A stretch of 35,112 nucleotides of DNA from Xanthobacter autotrophicus (GTDB lineage: Bacteria > Pseudomonadota > Alphaproteobacteria > Rhizobiales > Xanthobacteraceae): assembly GCF_029991245.1 (NCBI RefSeq), contig NZ_JAIVFO010000034.1:1-35112 (forward strand), given 5' to 3'. Under the pieces are notes generated by a model that saw only the letters and a list, made by a program, of their open reading frames with translations, was not told the origin of the DNA and ran no database searches. The translations under genes were made by a program, and so were the position numbers. Below, piece by piece: positions 1 through 10,550 of this stretch. Within the stretch, counting starts at the first letter, position 1. Every line of letters begins with the position of its first letter.

Positions 1-767
1 ACAGGCCCCGCATCGAAGCCAACGGGCTCACCAGGCGCTTCAGCGGCGTCACCGTCGTGGATGGCGTCTCCTTCCTCGTGGAACCGGGACAGATCCTCGG
101 CCTCATCGGCCCCAACGGGGCCGGCAAGACGACCCTGTTCAACCTCATGTCCGGCGTGCTCAAGCCCGATGCCGGGCGTCTCGTGGTGAACGGCGTCGAG
201 GCGACCGGCCTTCCGCCCCACCGCCTCGCCCGGCTGGGCCTGGTGCGCACCTTCCAGCTCGCCCGCGAGCTGGACAAGCTCACGGTCCTGGAGAACGTGC
301 TCCTCGCCGCCCCCGCCAATGCCGGCGAGCGGCTGACGGGCGCGCTCTTCCATCCCGCCGCCGTGCGCCGCGACGAGCGCGCCGCCACCGAACGGGCCCG
401 CGAGGTCCTGGCCCAGGTCTCGCTCTCGGACCACGAGGCCAAGCCCGCATCCAATCTCTCGGGCGGGCAGAAGAAGCTGCTGGAGCTGGCGCGCTGCCTG
501 ATGGCAGGGGCGGACACCATCCTCCTCGACGAGATCGCCGCCGGCGTGGCGCCGCATCTGGTGGAAGAGATCGCGCTGCTCATTCAGCGTCTCAACCACG
601 AACACGGCAAGACCTTCGTGATCATCGAGCACAATATCGGGTTCATCCGCGCCCTGGCCTCGCGCGTGGTGGTGATGGCCGCCGGCCGCGTGCTCGCGGA
701 GGGCAGCTTCGCCCACGTCTCCGCCAATCCCGCCGTCATCGAATCCTATCTGGGACAGGCCGCATGA
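1..767 (+). CDS. livG: LivG-type ABC transporter ATP-binding protein (5' partial)
   Basis: ATPase subunit of a branched-chain amino acid/amide-type (HAAT) importer; it acts at the inner membrane with LivF, LivH and LivM. The reading frame is open to the left edge (frame beginning at base 3), so the true start lies outside the window; a GTG at 57 is internal, because the residues before it (GLTRRFSGVTVVDGV) are the normal start of an ABC domain. Walker A (GPNGAGKT) is at 108-131, the signature LSGGQ at 456-470, followed by a Walker B of the form ILLDE and the switch histidine in IIEHN. The residue after the Walker B Glu is Ile instead of the usual Pro. The stop overlaps the next start by 4 bases (ATGA), so this is an operon with livF. 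The substrate cannot be told from the ATPase. Confidence 0.93.
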   Translation, partial: RPRIEANGLTRRFSGVTVVDGVSFLVEPGQILGLIGPNGAGKTTLFNLMSGVLKPDAGRLVVNGVEATGLPPHRLARLGLVRTFQLARELDKLTVLENVLLAAPANAGERLTGALFHPAAVRRDERAATERAREVLAQVSLSDHEAKPASNLSGGQKKLLELARCLMAGADTILLDEIAAGVAPHLVEEIALLIQRLNHEHGKTFVIIEHNIGFIRALASRVVVMAAGRVLAEGSFAHVSANPAVIESYLGQAA

Positions 768-1474
768 CCCTGCTGCGCCTTCAGAACCTGCGCGCCGGCT
801 ATGGCGGTGGCGACATCGTCCACGGCGTCGATTTTGAGGTCGCCCCCGGCGAGATGGTCGCCCTCGTGGGGCCGAACGGAGCCGGCAAGTCGACCCTGCT
901 CAAGTCCATCGCAGGGGTGGCGAAGGTGACCGGCGGCACGCTCACGCTGGACGGCCGGGACCTGGCCCCGCTCTCGCCGGCGGCCCGCGCCCAGGCCGGC
1001 GCAGTCTTCATGCCGCAGGACCGCAACGTCTTCCGCACCCTCTTGGTCAGCGAGAACCTGTCGGTCAGCGCCTGGGGCTGCAAGGACATCGCGCAGCGGC
1101 GCGAGGAGGTGACGGCGCTGCTGCCCACCCTGCGCCCCTACATGCACAAGCGGGCCGGCGGCCTGTCCGGCGGCCAGCGGCAGATGGTGGCGCTCGCCAT
1201 GGCGCTGATGGCCCGCCCCCGGGTGCTGCTGGTGGACGAGCCCACCGCCGGCCTTTCGCCCCTGCTGGTCGGCGAAATGCTGGACGTGCTGCGCCAGCTC
1301 GCCGCCGCGGCCGCCCTCGGCATCCTCATCGTCGAGCAGAACGCCCGCGCGGCCCTTGAGCGGGCGGACCGGGCCCTGGTCCTCGTGGACGGCCGGGTGG
1401 TCCGGGCCGGCAGCGCCGCAGTTCTGGCCCAGGAGCCCGACTTCGGCGCTCTCTTCTTCGGAGAGGCTGCCTGA
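764..1474 (+). CDS. livF: LivF-type ABC transporter ATP-binding protein
   Basis: Second ATPase of the same HAAT importer, 236 aa, the usual LivF length. Walker A GPNGAGKS spans residues 36-43, the signature LSGGQ residues 135-139 and Walker B VLLVDEP residues 155-161. The switch position reads IVEQN, with Gln where LivG has His, which is typical of LivF proteins. The ATG overlaps the livG stop by 4 bases and the stop overlaps the livH start by one base (TGATG arrangement), so translation is probably coupled. Family assignment is firm; the transported compound is unknown. Confidence 0.95.
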   Translation: MTLLRLQNLRAGYGGGDIVHGVDFEVAPGEMVALVGPNGAGKSTLLKSIAGVAKVTGGTLTLDGRDLAPLSPAARAQAGAVFMPQDRNVFRTLLVSENLSVSAWGCKDIAQRREEVTALLPTLRPYMHKRAGGLSGGQRQMVALAMALMARPRVLLVDEPTAGLSPLLVGEMLDVLRQLAAAAALGILIVEQNARAALERADRALVLVDGRVVRAGSAAVLAQEPDFGALFFGEAA

Positions 1475-2331
1475 TGCAGATGTTCATCAATGCGCTTGCC
1501 ACCGCGGCCATCCTCGCGCCGGCGGCGGTCGCCTTCACGCTGATCTTCACCTTGTTCCGCTACGCCAATTTCGCGGCCGGCGGCTTCGTCACCGTGGGCG
1601 CCTTCGCCGCCTGGACGCTGAACGCACCCCTCGGCCTGCCGCTCTGGGCCGGGGGTGTGGGCGCCATGGGCGTGTGCGCCGGCGCTGTGGCCCTCAGCGA
1701 CCGGGTGGTCTTCCGGCCGTTGCGCGGGCGGAGCGGCGGCACGCTGCTCCTCGTGTCCATCGCCTTGTCCTTCGTGATCGAGAACATCGTCCGCTTCTGC
1801 TTCGGCGCCCAGGTGAAGGGCTTCGACCTGCCGCTCACCGGTCCGCTGATGTTCGCCGGCCTCCGGGTGCCGAAGGAGACTCTTGCGGTCATCGCCATAT
1901 CGCTGGTGGCCACCCTGGCCGTGGGCGCGCTGCTCACCTTCACGCCCATCGGCCGGGCCCTGCGGGCGGTGGCGGACAATCCGTCCCTCGCCAATGTGCG
2001 CGGCCTGCCGGTGCCTGGAGTGGAAGCCTTCGGGGTGATCGTCGCCGGCGCCCTGTTCGGCCTGTCGGGCACGCTCGTGGGCGTGGACCTTGCCATCGAT
2101 CCCAACCTCAACTGGGCCATCGCCATTCCGGTGATCGCGGCGGCCATCGTCGGCGGGCTCGGCTCGCCGCTGGGAGCGGCGATCGGCGCCGTCGTGATCG
2201 GCCTCGCGGAAGAACTCACCGCTGCCCACTTCACGCCGACCTACAAGGGCGCGGTCGGCTTCGTGGTGATCGCCCTCGTGCTGCTGCTGCGCCCCCAGGG
2301 CCTGCTGGGCATCGCGGTGGATCGAAAGTAA
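1474..2331 (+). CDS. livH: LivH-type ABC transporter permease
   Basis: Integral membrane permease of a HAAT importer, 285 aa. The protein is a run of hydrophobic helices starting near residue 5, with the conserved permease stretch GRALRAVADNPSLANVRG about residues 163-180, where LivH/LivM proteins contact the ATPases, and a C-terminal RPQGLLG motif typical of LivH. It overlaps livF by one base and is followed after 5 bases by livM. It should form a heterodimeric channel with LivM in the cytoplasmic membrane. Confidence 0.94.
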   Translation: MQMFINALATAAILAPAAVAFTLIFTLFRYANFAAGGFVTVGAFAAWTLNAPLGLPLWAGGVGAMGVCAGAVALSDRVVFRPLRGRSGGTLLLVSIALSFVIENIVRFCFGAQVKGFDLPLTGPLMFAGLRVPKETLAVIAISLVATLAVGALLTFTPIGRALRAVADNPSLANVRGLPVPGVEAFGVIVAGALFGLSGTLVGVDLAIDPNLNWAIAIPVIAAAIVGGLGSPLGAAIGAVVIGLAEELTAAHFTPTYKGAVGFVVIALVLLLRPQGLLGIAVDRK

Positions 2332-2336
2332 GCGCC

Positions 2337-3266
2337 ATGGATGCCTATCTCGTCGCCATCCTCACCATTGCCGGGATCTACGTCATCCTGGCGCTTGCCC
2401 TGAACCTGCAGTTCGGGCTCACCGGCCTCGTCAATTTCGGCGTGGTGGGCTTCTTCGGCCTCGGCGCCTATGCGAGCGGCATCGCCACCGAGAGCTTCCA
2501 CGCCCCCTTCGTCGGCGGCCTCGCCGTGGCCATGGCGACCGGGGCGGTCGCCGGGGGGCTGCTGGCGCTGCTCTGCCTGCGCCTGTCCGGCGATTTCCTC
2601 GCCATCGTCACCCTGGGGTTCGCCGAAACCGTCCGGCTCATCTTCAACAACGAGGACTGGCTGACCGGCGGCCCCAAGGGACTGCTCATCATGACGCGCC
2701 CCGTCCTCGCCGATTTCGGGCGCACGGCCAATGCGTGGATGGTGCTCGGCGTCGTCCTGGCCGGGGTGGCCGTCACCCTCGCGCTCATGCTGCGCTTGGC
2801 CGGAACGCCCTATGGCCGGGTGCTCCGCGCCATCCGCGAAGACGAACTGGTGCCGGCCACCCTGGGCAAGAACGTCTTTGTCTACCGCCTCCAGTCCTTC
2901 GTGATCGGCAGCATGCTCATGGCCGCCGCCGGCTCGCTTTATGCGCACTACGTGCAGACCATCACCCCCGACAATTTCACCACCCCGGTGGCGATCCTGG
3001 TGTGGATGTCGGTCATCGTCGGCGGGCCGGGCAACATGCGCGGCGCCGTGGTCGGGGCGCTGGCCGTGGTGACCATCTACGAGGGCAGCCGGTTCCTGAC
3101 CCCATGGCTCGGCTTCCTTGATGCCGAGCAGGTGTCGGCGCTGCGCTTCATCGTCATCGGCACGGTGCTGATCCTCGTCATCCGCTTCCGCCCCGAGGGG
3201 CTGCTGCCCGAGCCCCGGCACACCCCCGTCATGCCCGCCACCCGCCGCCCCGCACTGAAAGGATAA
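2337..3266 (+). CDS. livM: LivM-type ABC transporter permease
   Basis: Second permease of the HAAT importer, 309 aa. The start chosen is the ATG at 2337, 5 bases after the livH stop; an open frame extends far upstream but is antisense-type noise over livH. Features seen: N-terminal LNLQFGLTGLVNFGVVGFFGLGAYA typical of LivM, GDFLAIVTLGFAE, the ATPase-contact loop GRVLRAIREDE, and the C-terminal RFRPEGLLPE. The stop TAA overlaps the next ATG by one base (TAATG). Family membership is clear; substrate is unknown. Confidence 0.94.
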   Translation: MDAYLVAILTIAGIYVILALALNLQFGLTGLVNFGVVGFFGLGAYASGIATESFHAPFVGGLAVAMATGAVAGGLLALLCLRLSGDFLAIVTLGFAETVRLIFNNEDWLTGGPKGLLIMTRPVLADFGRTANAWMVLGVVLAGVAVTLALMLRLAGTPYGRVLRAIREDELVPATLGKNVFVYRLQSFVIGSMLMAAAGSLYAHYVQTITPDNFTTPVAILVWMSVIVGGPGNMRGAVVGALAVVTIYEGSRFLTPWLGFLDAEQVSALRFIVIGTVLILVIRFRPEGLLPEPRHTPVMPATRRPALKG

Positions 3267-4498
3267 TGGTCATGGACGTCACACGCAGGCTGTTCCTCAC
3301 CGGATCGACCCTCGCCGTCGCCGCGCCGGCGCTGCTGCGCCACGGCCTCGCCCAGTCCGAGCCCATCAAGATCGGCAGCCTCGTGCCGCTGTCCGGCGGT
3401 GGCGGACCTTACGGGCCGGAGAAGGTGCAGGCGCACAAGGCGGTGGTTGACCTCGTGAACAAGCAGGGCGGTGTGCTCGGCCGCCAGGTGGTGCTCATCT
3501 CCGAGAATTCCGAGACCAATCCCGAGGCTGCGGTGCGCGCCGCACGCAAGATGATCGACGCCGACCGGGTCAGCGCCATCATCGGCACCTGGGCCTCGTC
3601 CGTGACGCTCGGGATCATGCCGCTGTGCCAGGAAGCCAACGTCGTCCAGATCTTCACCGGCTCGTCCGACACCCTGCCGAACGGCGACAAGAAGGGCCTG
3701 TGCTTCAACCTGCAGCCGCTCAACAAGGCCTGGTCCGTGGCGCTGGCCGATCTCGCCGCCAAGCGCGGCGAGCTGAAGATCGCCTTCGCCGGCCCGAAGA
3801 ACGACTTCGCGGCCTCCATGGGAGAGAGCTTCAGCAAGGCTTTGGAGAAGGTGGGGGGCAAGATCGTCGGCGAGCCGCTCTACTACAATCCGAACCAGGT
3901 CTCCTATCGCGCCGAGGCGGAACGCCTGATCAATTCCGGGGCGCCGGCCCTGTTCCTCGCCGGCTATGTCACCGACCTCACGCCGGTGTATCGCGAGCTG
4001 GTGCGCGGCGGCTACCAGGGCAAGGTCTTCGCCTTGTCCTTCGCCGTCGGCCCCCAGTTCAAGCAGGCGGTAGGTACCGCCGCCAACGGCATCCTGCACG
4101 GCTCGCCCGTGCCGCCGGTGGGCAAGGACACCTACGACGCCTACCTCGACCTCGTGGGTCTCAAACCCAATGGGCAGGTGCAGAATCCGTATGGATGCGC
4201 CGCCTATGACGAAATCAACCTGCTGCTGCTCGGCATCGCCAGCGCCAGGTCCACGGAAGGTCCAAGGATCGCCGAGCACATCATGAAGGTGGCGAACGGC
4301 CCCGGTGCGCGCGTGACCACCTTCGCGCAGGGCGCCAAGCTGCTGGCGGAAGGCAAGGCCATCAACTACGACGGCGCCAGTTCCTCGGCCGACTTCCTGC
4401 CCAACGGCATGCTGAAGAGCCGCGATTTCGCACTCTATGAGATCGAGGGCGACAAGGACGTGCTCCTCACCACCACCACCTCCGACGCCGAGCAGTGA
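3266..4498 (+). CDS. LivK-like periplasmic substrate-binding protein, Tat signal
   Basis: Periplasmic binding protein (Peripla_BP_6 / HAAT family) of the liv-type importer, 410 aa. The N-terminus carries a twin-arginine motif (TRRLFLTGS, about residues 5-13) followed by a short hydrophobic stretch and an HGLAQ cleavage region, so export of the folded protein by Tat is likely. After it comes the family opening IKIGSLVPLSGGGGPYG. The start overlaps the livM stop by one base; a second ATG two codons downstream is an equally possible start. Last gene of the operon: 125 bases later the cobalamin riboswitch region begins. Ligand could be an amino acid, amide or short-chain aromatic; nothing in the sequence decides this. 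Confidence 0.9.
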   Translation: MVMDVTRRLFLTGSTLAVAAPALLRHGLAQSEPIKIGSLVPLSGGGGPYGPEKVQAHKAVVDLVNKQGGVLGRQVVLISENSETNPEAAVRAARKMIDADRVSAIIGTWASSVTLGIMPLCQEANVVQIFTGSSDTLPNGDKKGLCFNLQPLNKAWSVALADLAAKRGELKIAFAGPKNDFAASMGESFSKALEKVGGKIVGEPLYYNPNQVSYRAEAERLINSGAPALFLAGYVTDLTPVYRELVRGGYQGKVFALSFAVGPQFKQAVGTAANGILHGSPVPPVGKDTYDAYLDLVGLKPNGQVQNPYGCAAYDEINLLLLGIASARSTEGPRIAEHIMKVANGPGARVTTFAQGAKLLAEGKAINYDGASSSADFLPNGMLKSRDFALYEIEGDKDVLLTTTTSDAEQ

Positions 4499-4595
4499 CA
4501 CCGGGCGCGTCCGGCGGGCGCGGGCTCTATGACGGAGTGAGAGGGTGGTCCACATCGCCACTGCAGCCAGCCCTGCCAGGCTCACAAGTTACCGG

Positions 4596-4624
4596 TTGAC
4601 GCCTCCAGACCGCACACGCTAGCG
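4596..4624 (+). promoter_or_regulatory. Candidate promoter of the cobalamin riboswitch operon
   Basis: TTGACG at 4596-4601 is a good -35 hexamer. A spacer of 17 bases leads to CTAGCG at 4619-4624, a weak -10. Transcription would then start at about 4631, just before the first riboswitch helix. The -35 and the placement support it; the -10 is poor. Confidence 0.4.
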
Positions 4625-4632
4625 TCATAAGC

Positions 4633-4805
4633 GACGGTTCCCGCAAGGGATCAAAAGGGAACGCGGTGAGTCGGGCAACCGGCGATGCCGCGGCTGCCCC
4701 CGCAACTGTAAGCGGCGAGTCCTCTGCCATCAGCCACTGGGCCTCACGGTCTGGGAAGGCGGCAGGAAGGACAATGACCCGTGAGCCAGGAGACCTGCCG
4801 TCAGC
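4633..4805 (+). promoter_or_regulatory. Cobalamin (adenosylcobalamin/B12) riboswitch
   Basis: All landmark blocks of the cobalamin riboswitch class are present in order: a first helix with the AAAAGGGAACGCGGTGAG block (about 4654-4671), the core GCCGCGGCTGCCCCCGCAAC (from 4687) followed by TGTAAGCGG, CCACTGGG near 4734-4741, GGGAAGGCGGC near 4753, and the B12 box GAGCCAGGAGACCTGCC at 4783-4799. It lies just upstream of btuB and the btuFCD genes, the classic target of this RNA, which represses outer-membrane and ABC cobalamin uptake when intracellular B12 is high. Boundaries are good to about 10 bases. Confidence 0.96.
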
Positions 4806-4852
4806 CGTGGTCACGCGCGAGCACATTGGGCGGGGTGTCCTGATGGTGGTTG

Positions 4853-4880
4853 ATCCCGGCGGCTTTCTTGCCGCGGGGAT
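4853..4880 (+). promoter_or_regulatory. Hairpin between riboswitch and btuB, possible expression platform
   Basis: ATCCCGGCGGC (4853-4863), loop TTTCTT, then GCCGCGGGGAT (4870-4880) pairs over 11 positions with one mismatch. No run of T follows, so it is not a standard intrinsic terminator. Its place between the aptamer and the start codon makes it a candidate part of the expression platform, or simply a leader hairpin. Confidence 0.4.
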
Positions 4881-4922
4881 GCCTCGTTCGCGGTGACGGA
4901 CCACTCGTCCCGCCGAGGCCTC

Positions 4923-6953
<2,031 letters not shown>

Positions 6954-6960
6954 GGACGGC

Positions 6961-7914
6961 ATGAAACAGCTGGCGGCGGCGCTCCTCGTCCTCATGCTCT
7001 GCGCCAGCGCCGCGCAGGCCAAGCCCGCGCGCGTCGCCTCGCTCAACCTCTGCGCGGACGAACTGGTGCTGCGCCTCGCGGACCCGGGACAGGTGGCGTC
7101 CGTCACCTTTCTCGCCCGCGATCCCCGCAGCTCCAACGTGGCGGCCCTGGCGCAAGAGGTGCCGGTGAACCGGGGCCTGGCGGAAGAGATCGTGCCGCTG
7201 GCGCCGGACCTCGTCATCGTCGGCGCCTTCACCACCCGCACCACCACCGCCCTGCTGCGGCGCCTCGGCCTCGATGTGCTGGAGCTGGGCGTGCCGCAGA
7301 CCCTGGACGAGGCCTATGCCCAGATCCGGCTCGTCGCCGCGCGCCTCGGCACGAAGGCGCGGGGCGAGGCGCTGGTGGGGCAGATGGAGGCGGCCTTTGC
7401 CCGCCTGCCGCCACCGGTGGCGCGGCCGCCCTCGGCCATCGTGCTGCGGCCCAACGGCTTCACCGCCGGCCGGGGCTCCCTGCCCGGCGAGGTGATGGCC
7501 CGGGCCGGCCTCGACAATCTGGCGGCACGGCTCTCCACCGACCGCCTCGGCCAGCTGTCGCTCGAAGAGGTGGTCTGGGCCCAGCCCGACGTGCTGGTGG
7601 TGAACGCCGCGCCCGACGCGCCGCCTTCGCTGGCGGACGATCTGCTCACCCACCCCGCGCTCGCATCCTTCCGCAGCACGGGACGATCCGTGGCCCTGCC
7701 CATCCGCCTGTGGGCCTGCGCCGGACCCGAGCTGGCGCAGGCGGCGGAGCGGCTGGCGGAGGCCGCGCAAAGAGCAATGGAAGGGGCGACCCAGGCAGCG
7801 ACACAGGCGACGGCGCCCGACGCCCCGCACGGGGCGCGCCCGTCGGCGCCAGCCTTCAGCCGACCGGCGATCCAAGCCGCCATGCCCGCCGTGCCGGCAC
7901 CGGCGGCCCGATGA
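6961..7914 (+). CDS. btuF: Periplasmic cobalamin-binding protein BtuF
   Basis: Class III periplasmic binding protein that hands B12 to BtuCD, 317 aa. A Sec signal peptide of about 20 residues ends in ASAAQA before KPARVASLNLCADEL, and ASLNLCADELVL is the typical opening of BtuF/heme-type binding proteins. The sequence continues with APDLVIVGAFTT and LSLEEVVWAQPDVLVVN. GAGGA lies 4 bases before the ATG. The last 50 or so residues are a low-complexity Ala/Pro/Thr tail (TQAATQATAPDAPHGARPSAP) not needed for the fold. The stop overlaps the btuC start by 4 bases. Confidence 0.9.
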   Translation: MKQLAAALLVLMLCASAAQAKPARVASLNLCADELVLRLADPGQVASVTFLARDPRSSNVAALAQEVPVNRGLAEEIVPLAPDLVIVGAFTTRTTTALLRRLGLDVLELGVPQTLDEAYAQIRLVAARLGTKARGEALVGQMEAAFARLPPPVARPPSAIVLRPNGFTAGRGSLPGEVMARAGLDNLAARLSTDRLGQLSLEEVVWAQPDVLVVNAAPDAPPSLADDLLTHPALASFRSTGRSVALPIRLWACAGPELAQAAERLAEAAQRAMEGATQAATQATAPDAPHGARPSAPAFSRPAIQAAMPAVPAPAAR

Positions 7915-8915
7915 CCGTTCCCCCCATGTCCCACACTCTGCTGATCGCCGCCCTTTGCACCGGCGTGGCCGTGCTGCTCGCCGCCTCCGTGGCGGTGGGC
8001 CGTGCGCCCATCGACCTTGGAGCCGCGATCGCCGATCTCGCCGCCGGGCGGCAGACCCTGCCGGCCCTGGTGCTCGCCGAGCTGCGCCTGCCGCGCGCCA
8101 TCCTCGGGGCGGCGGTCGGTTTCAGCCTCGGCATCACCGGCGCGGCGCTGCAGGGGCTCATGCGCAACCCGCTGGCCGATCCCGGCGTGGTGGGCGTCTC
8201 GGGCGCGGCGGCGCTGGGCGCGGTGGTGGCCTTCTATTTCGGCTTCTCCTCCGCCTTCGCCCTGGCCCTTCCGCTGGGCGGCCTCATCGGCGCGGGGCTG
8301 TCGACCGCCTTCCTGCTGACACTGGCCGGACGGGGCGCGGGCACCGCCACGCTGATCCTCGCCGGCGTGGCGCTGAGCAGCCTGTCCGGCGCCCTCACCG
8401 CGCTGGCATTGAACCTCGCCCCCAGCCCCTATGCGGCGCTGGAGGTGGTGTTCTGGCTCATGGGCTCGCTGTCGGATCGCAGCCTCGCCCATGTGGCGCT
8501 GGCCCTACCCTTCATGGCGGTGGGCTGGGCACTGGTGCTCACCACCGGCCGCGCCCTCGATGCGCTGACCCTCGGCGAGGATGCGGCGGCGAGCCTCGGC
8601 TTTCCCCTGCGCCGGGTGCGGCTCCTTGTCATCGGCGGCACGGCGATGGCTGTGGGGGCGAGTGTAGCGGTGGCAGGCGCCATCGGCTTCGTGGGCCTCG
8701 TGATGCCCCACCTCATGCGGCCCTTCGTGGGCCATCGGCCCGGACGCTTGCTGCTGGCGAGCGGGCTGGCCGGCGCGGCGCTGACGCTGGGGGCCGACAT
8801 CGCGGTGCGGCTCATTCCGACCCGGCCCGAGCTGAAGCTCGGGGTGGTCACCGCCCTCATCGGCGCACCCTTCTTCCTCGCCTTGCTGCGGCACCTGAAG
8901 GTGGACGGCGAATGA
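7911..8915 (+). CDS. btuC: FecCD-family permease BtuC
   Basis: Inner-membrane permease of the cobalamin importer, 334 aa. Family signatures: LRLPRAILGAAVGFSLGITGAALQGLMRNPLADPGVVGVSGAAALGA near residues 60-107, LILAGVALSSL, and GAIGFVGLVMPHLMRPFVGHRPGRLL, the loop that contacts the ATPase. The ATG at 7911 overlaps the btuF stop (ATGA); a second ATG five codons later is possible. The stop again overlaps the next start by 4 bases, so btuF, btuC and btuD are translationally coupled. Confidence 0.94.
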   Translation: MTVPPMSHTLLIAALCTGVAVLLAASVAVGRAPIDLGAAIADLAAGRQTLPALVLAELRLPRAILGAAVGFSLGITGAALQGLMRNPLADPGVVGVSGAAALGAVVAFYFGFSSAFALALPLGGLIGAGLSTAFLLTLAGRGAGTATLILAGVALSSLSGALTALALNLAPSPYAALEVVFWLMGSLSDRSLAHVALALPFMAVGWALVLTTGRALDALTLGEDAAASLGFPLRRVRLLVIGGTAMAVGASVAVAGAIGFVGLVMPHLMRPFVGHRPGRLLLASGLAGAALTLGADIAVRLIPTRPELKLGVVTALIGAPFFLALLRHLKVDGE

Positions 8916-9697
8916 TGCTGGAGGCGCGCCACATCAGCGTCAAGCGCGGCGGCGCACTGGTGGTGCGCGACTTCTCCCTCGCCGCGCGGCCGGGCGAGAT
9001 GCTCGGCCTCATCGGCCCCAACGGCGCGGGCAAGACCAGCGTGCTGCGCGCCCTCGCCGGCCTCGATCCGCTCGCCTCCGGCACGGTCACCTATGGCGGG
9101 CGCACGGCGGACGATATCGGCCGTCGCGCATTGGGCCGCACCCTCGCCTATTTGCCGCAGAATGGGCGCATCCACTGGCCCCTCCCGGTGGAGGAGGTGG
9201 TGGCGCTGGGCCGGCTGCCCCACGGCGCCGCCGGCGTGGATGCCGCCGCCGAACGGGCCATGGATGCGGTGGAACTGGCGCCCCTGCGACGACGGTCCGC
9301 CGGCTCCCTCTCCGGCGGCGAGCGGGCCCGCCTGCTGCTCGCCCGCGCGCTGGCGGTGGAAGCCCCCGTGCTGCTCGCCGATGAGCCGGTGGCGGCCCTC
9401 GACCCCTACCACCAATTGCAGGTGATGGAGCTGCTGCGCGCCACCGCCCGCGCCGGCACCGCGGTGGTGGCGGTGCTGCACGACCTCACCCTCGCCGCCC
9501 GCTTCTGCGATCGCCTCGCCCTGATGAAGGGCGGCGGACTCATCGCCGAGGGTCCGCCCGCCGCCGTGCTTACGGCGGATCGCGTCGCCGAGGCCTATGG
9601 CGTCACGTTGGAGCGCGGGGAATTCGGCGGGGAGCCCTTCATCCTGCCCTGGCGCCGCCACGACCGGGCGCCCGACCGCAAGGAGCCCGAGGCATGA
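8912..9697 (+). CDS. btuD: ABC transporter ATP-binding protein BtuD
   Basis: ATPase of the cobalamin importer, 261 aa. Walker A GPNGAGKT at residues 35-42, Q-loop in AYLPQN, signature LSGGE at residues 133-137, Walker B VLLADEP at residues 153-159, switch His in VLHDLTLAARFCDR. The family (FepC/BtuD/HmuV) is clear, and the B12 role follows from the operon. The start is the ATG at 8912 overlapping the btuC stop; an ATG directly after it is also available. Confidence 0.93.
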   Translation: MMLEARHISVKRGGALVVRDFSLAARPGEMLGLIGPNGAGKTSVLRALAGLDPLASGTVTYGGRTADDIGRRALGRTLAYLPQNGRIHWPLPVEEVVALGRLPHGAAGVDAAAERAMDAVELAPLRRRSAGSLSGGERARLLLARALAVEAPVLLADEPVAALDPYHQLQVMELLRATARAGTAVVAVLHDLTLAARFCDRLALMKGGGLIAEGPPAAVLTADRVAEAYGVTLERGEFGGEPFILPWRRHDRAPDRKEPEA

Positions 9698-10425
9698 CCC
9701 CAAACCCGATGATCCAAGATCCGATGATCCAAGATCCATTCGACGCCCTGACGCGCCACGCGCTCGACCCACGCACCGGCTGGAGCCTCGGCATCTTCGG
9801 CGCCATCGCCGAATTCATGCGCGATCCCGGCGAGGCGGCCGCCATCGAGACCGGGGCGGATGTCCTGACGGTCGTCACGGCGCGCGGCGGCCTTGCGGTC
9901 CGGCGCCATCCCGCCACGGTGCTCGTGGATTACGCGATGCCGTCCCGCCACGCCGAGCGGCGGGTGCGGGCGCGCGCAGCCTGCCTGCCCGAGGGCGCCG
10001 CCGCCCGCGCCGGCCGCGGGGTGGTGACGCGGATCGGCCCCGACACGGACGCCCTGCGGGAGGAGGATCGCGACGCCCTGCTGTTCGATCTCGGCCTCGG
10101 CCTTGCGAGCGTTGAGACCTGCGTGCGCACCCGTGCCCCGGCTCTGATTGCCGCGCTGAGCGCCGCCGAAGGAACGCCCGCCTTCGTGGCACCCGGCCTC
10201 ATGGCGGCGATGGTGGAGCACAGCCCGCACCGCGTGTTCGCCTCCGCCCTCGGGCGCATCGAGGTGTTCCAGCCGATCCCTCCGCCCGGAGGCGTCAGCC
10301 CCGACGGCCCGCACACCCATGTACTGCCGAAACTCATCGCCCACGGGCGCACCCATGGGGCCAGCGTTCCCATTCCGGAAGGGCTGGTGCCGTGCCTGTC
10401 CGTCCACCCGACCCCGGAGGCGTAG
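9694..10425 (+). CDS. Uncharacterised protein in the btu operon (possibly DUF6925 type)
   Basis: A 243-aa soluble protein whose ATG overlaps the btuD stop by 4 bases, so it is the last gene of the cobalamin operon. No signal peptide or membrane segment. The sequence has a plausible globular core with LDPRTGWSLGIFGAIAEFMRD near residues 23-45 and a C-terminal segment with PDGPHTHVLPKLIAHGRTH, including three His that could bind a metal. I recall proteins of this kind as a DUF (possibly DUF6925) found beside B12 transporters, but that name is from memory. The N-terminus contains an exact 15-base tandem duplication (9706-9735) that encodes PMIQD twice. Role unknown; a chaperone or cobalamin-handling function would only be a guess from position. 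Confidence 0.8.
   Translation: MTPNPMIQDPMIQDPFDALTRHALDPRTGWSLGIFGAIAEFMRDPGEAAAIETGADVLTVVTARGGLAVRRHPATVLVDYAMPSRHAERRVRARAACLPEGAAARAGRGVVTRIGPDTDALREEDRDALLFDLGLGLASVETCVRTRAPALIAALSAAEGTPAFVAPGLMAAMVEHSPHRVFASALGRIEVFQPIPPPGGVSPDGPHTHVLPKLIAHGRTHGASVPIPEGLVPCLSVHPTPEA
9706..9735 (+). repeat. 15-bp perfect tandem duplication in a coding region
   Basis: CCGATGATCCAAGAT occurs twice back to back at 9706-9720 and 9721-9735 at the very start of the last gene of the btu operon. It preserves the frame and doubles the peptide PMIQD. It looks like a recent slippage duplication. Confidence 0.95.
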
Positions 10426-10550
10426 GCCGGCGTCCGTGCTCAAGGTGACGGAACGCTCACGGAACCGCCCGACGACCTGCCCGTCGCGTTCGAGGAGATG
10501 CGCCTCCCTGCCCGGAAAGGTGCCGGTTCGGTGGGGGTGAAGATCGAACA

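Noticed and set aside
10426-10550. Possible small gene or terminator between the convergent btu operon and the GlxA-type regulator
   Set aside because: 125 bases; a minus-strand frame continues past the regulator's stop region in another frame, but it runs antisense into the btu operon gene and has no support. No convincing hairpin seen.
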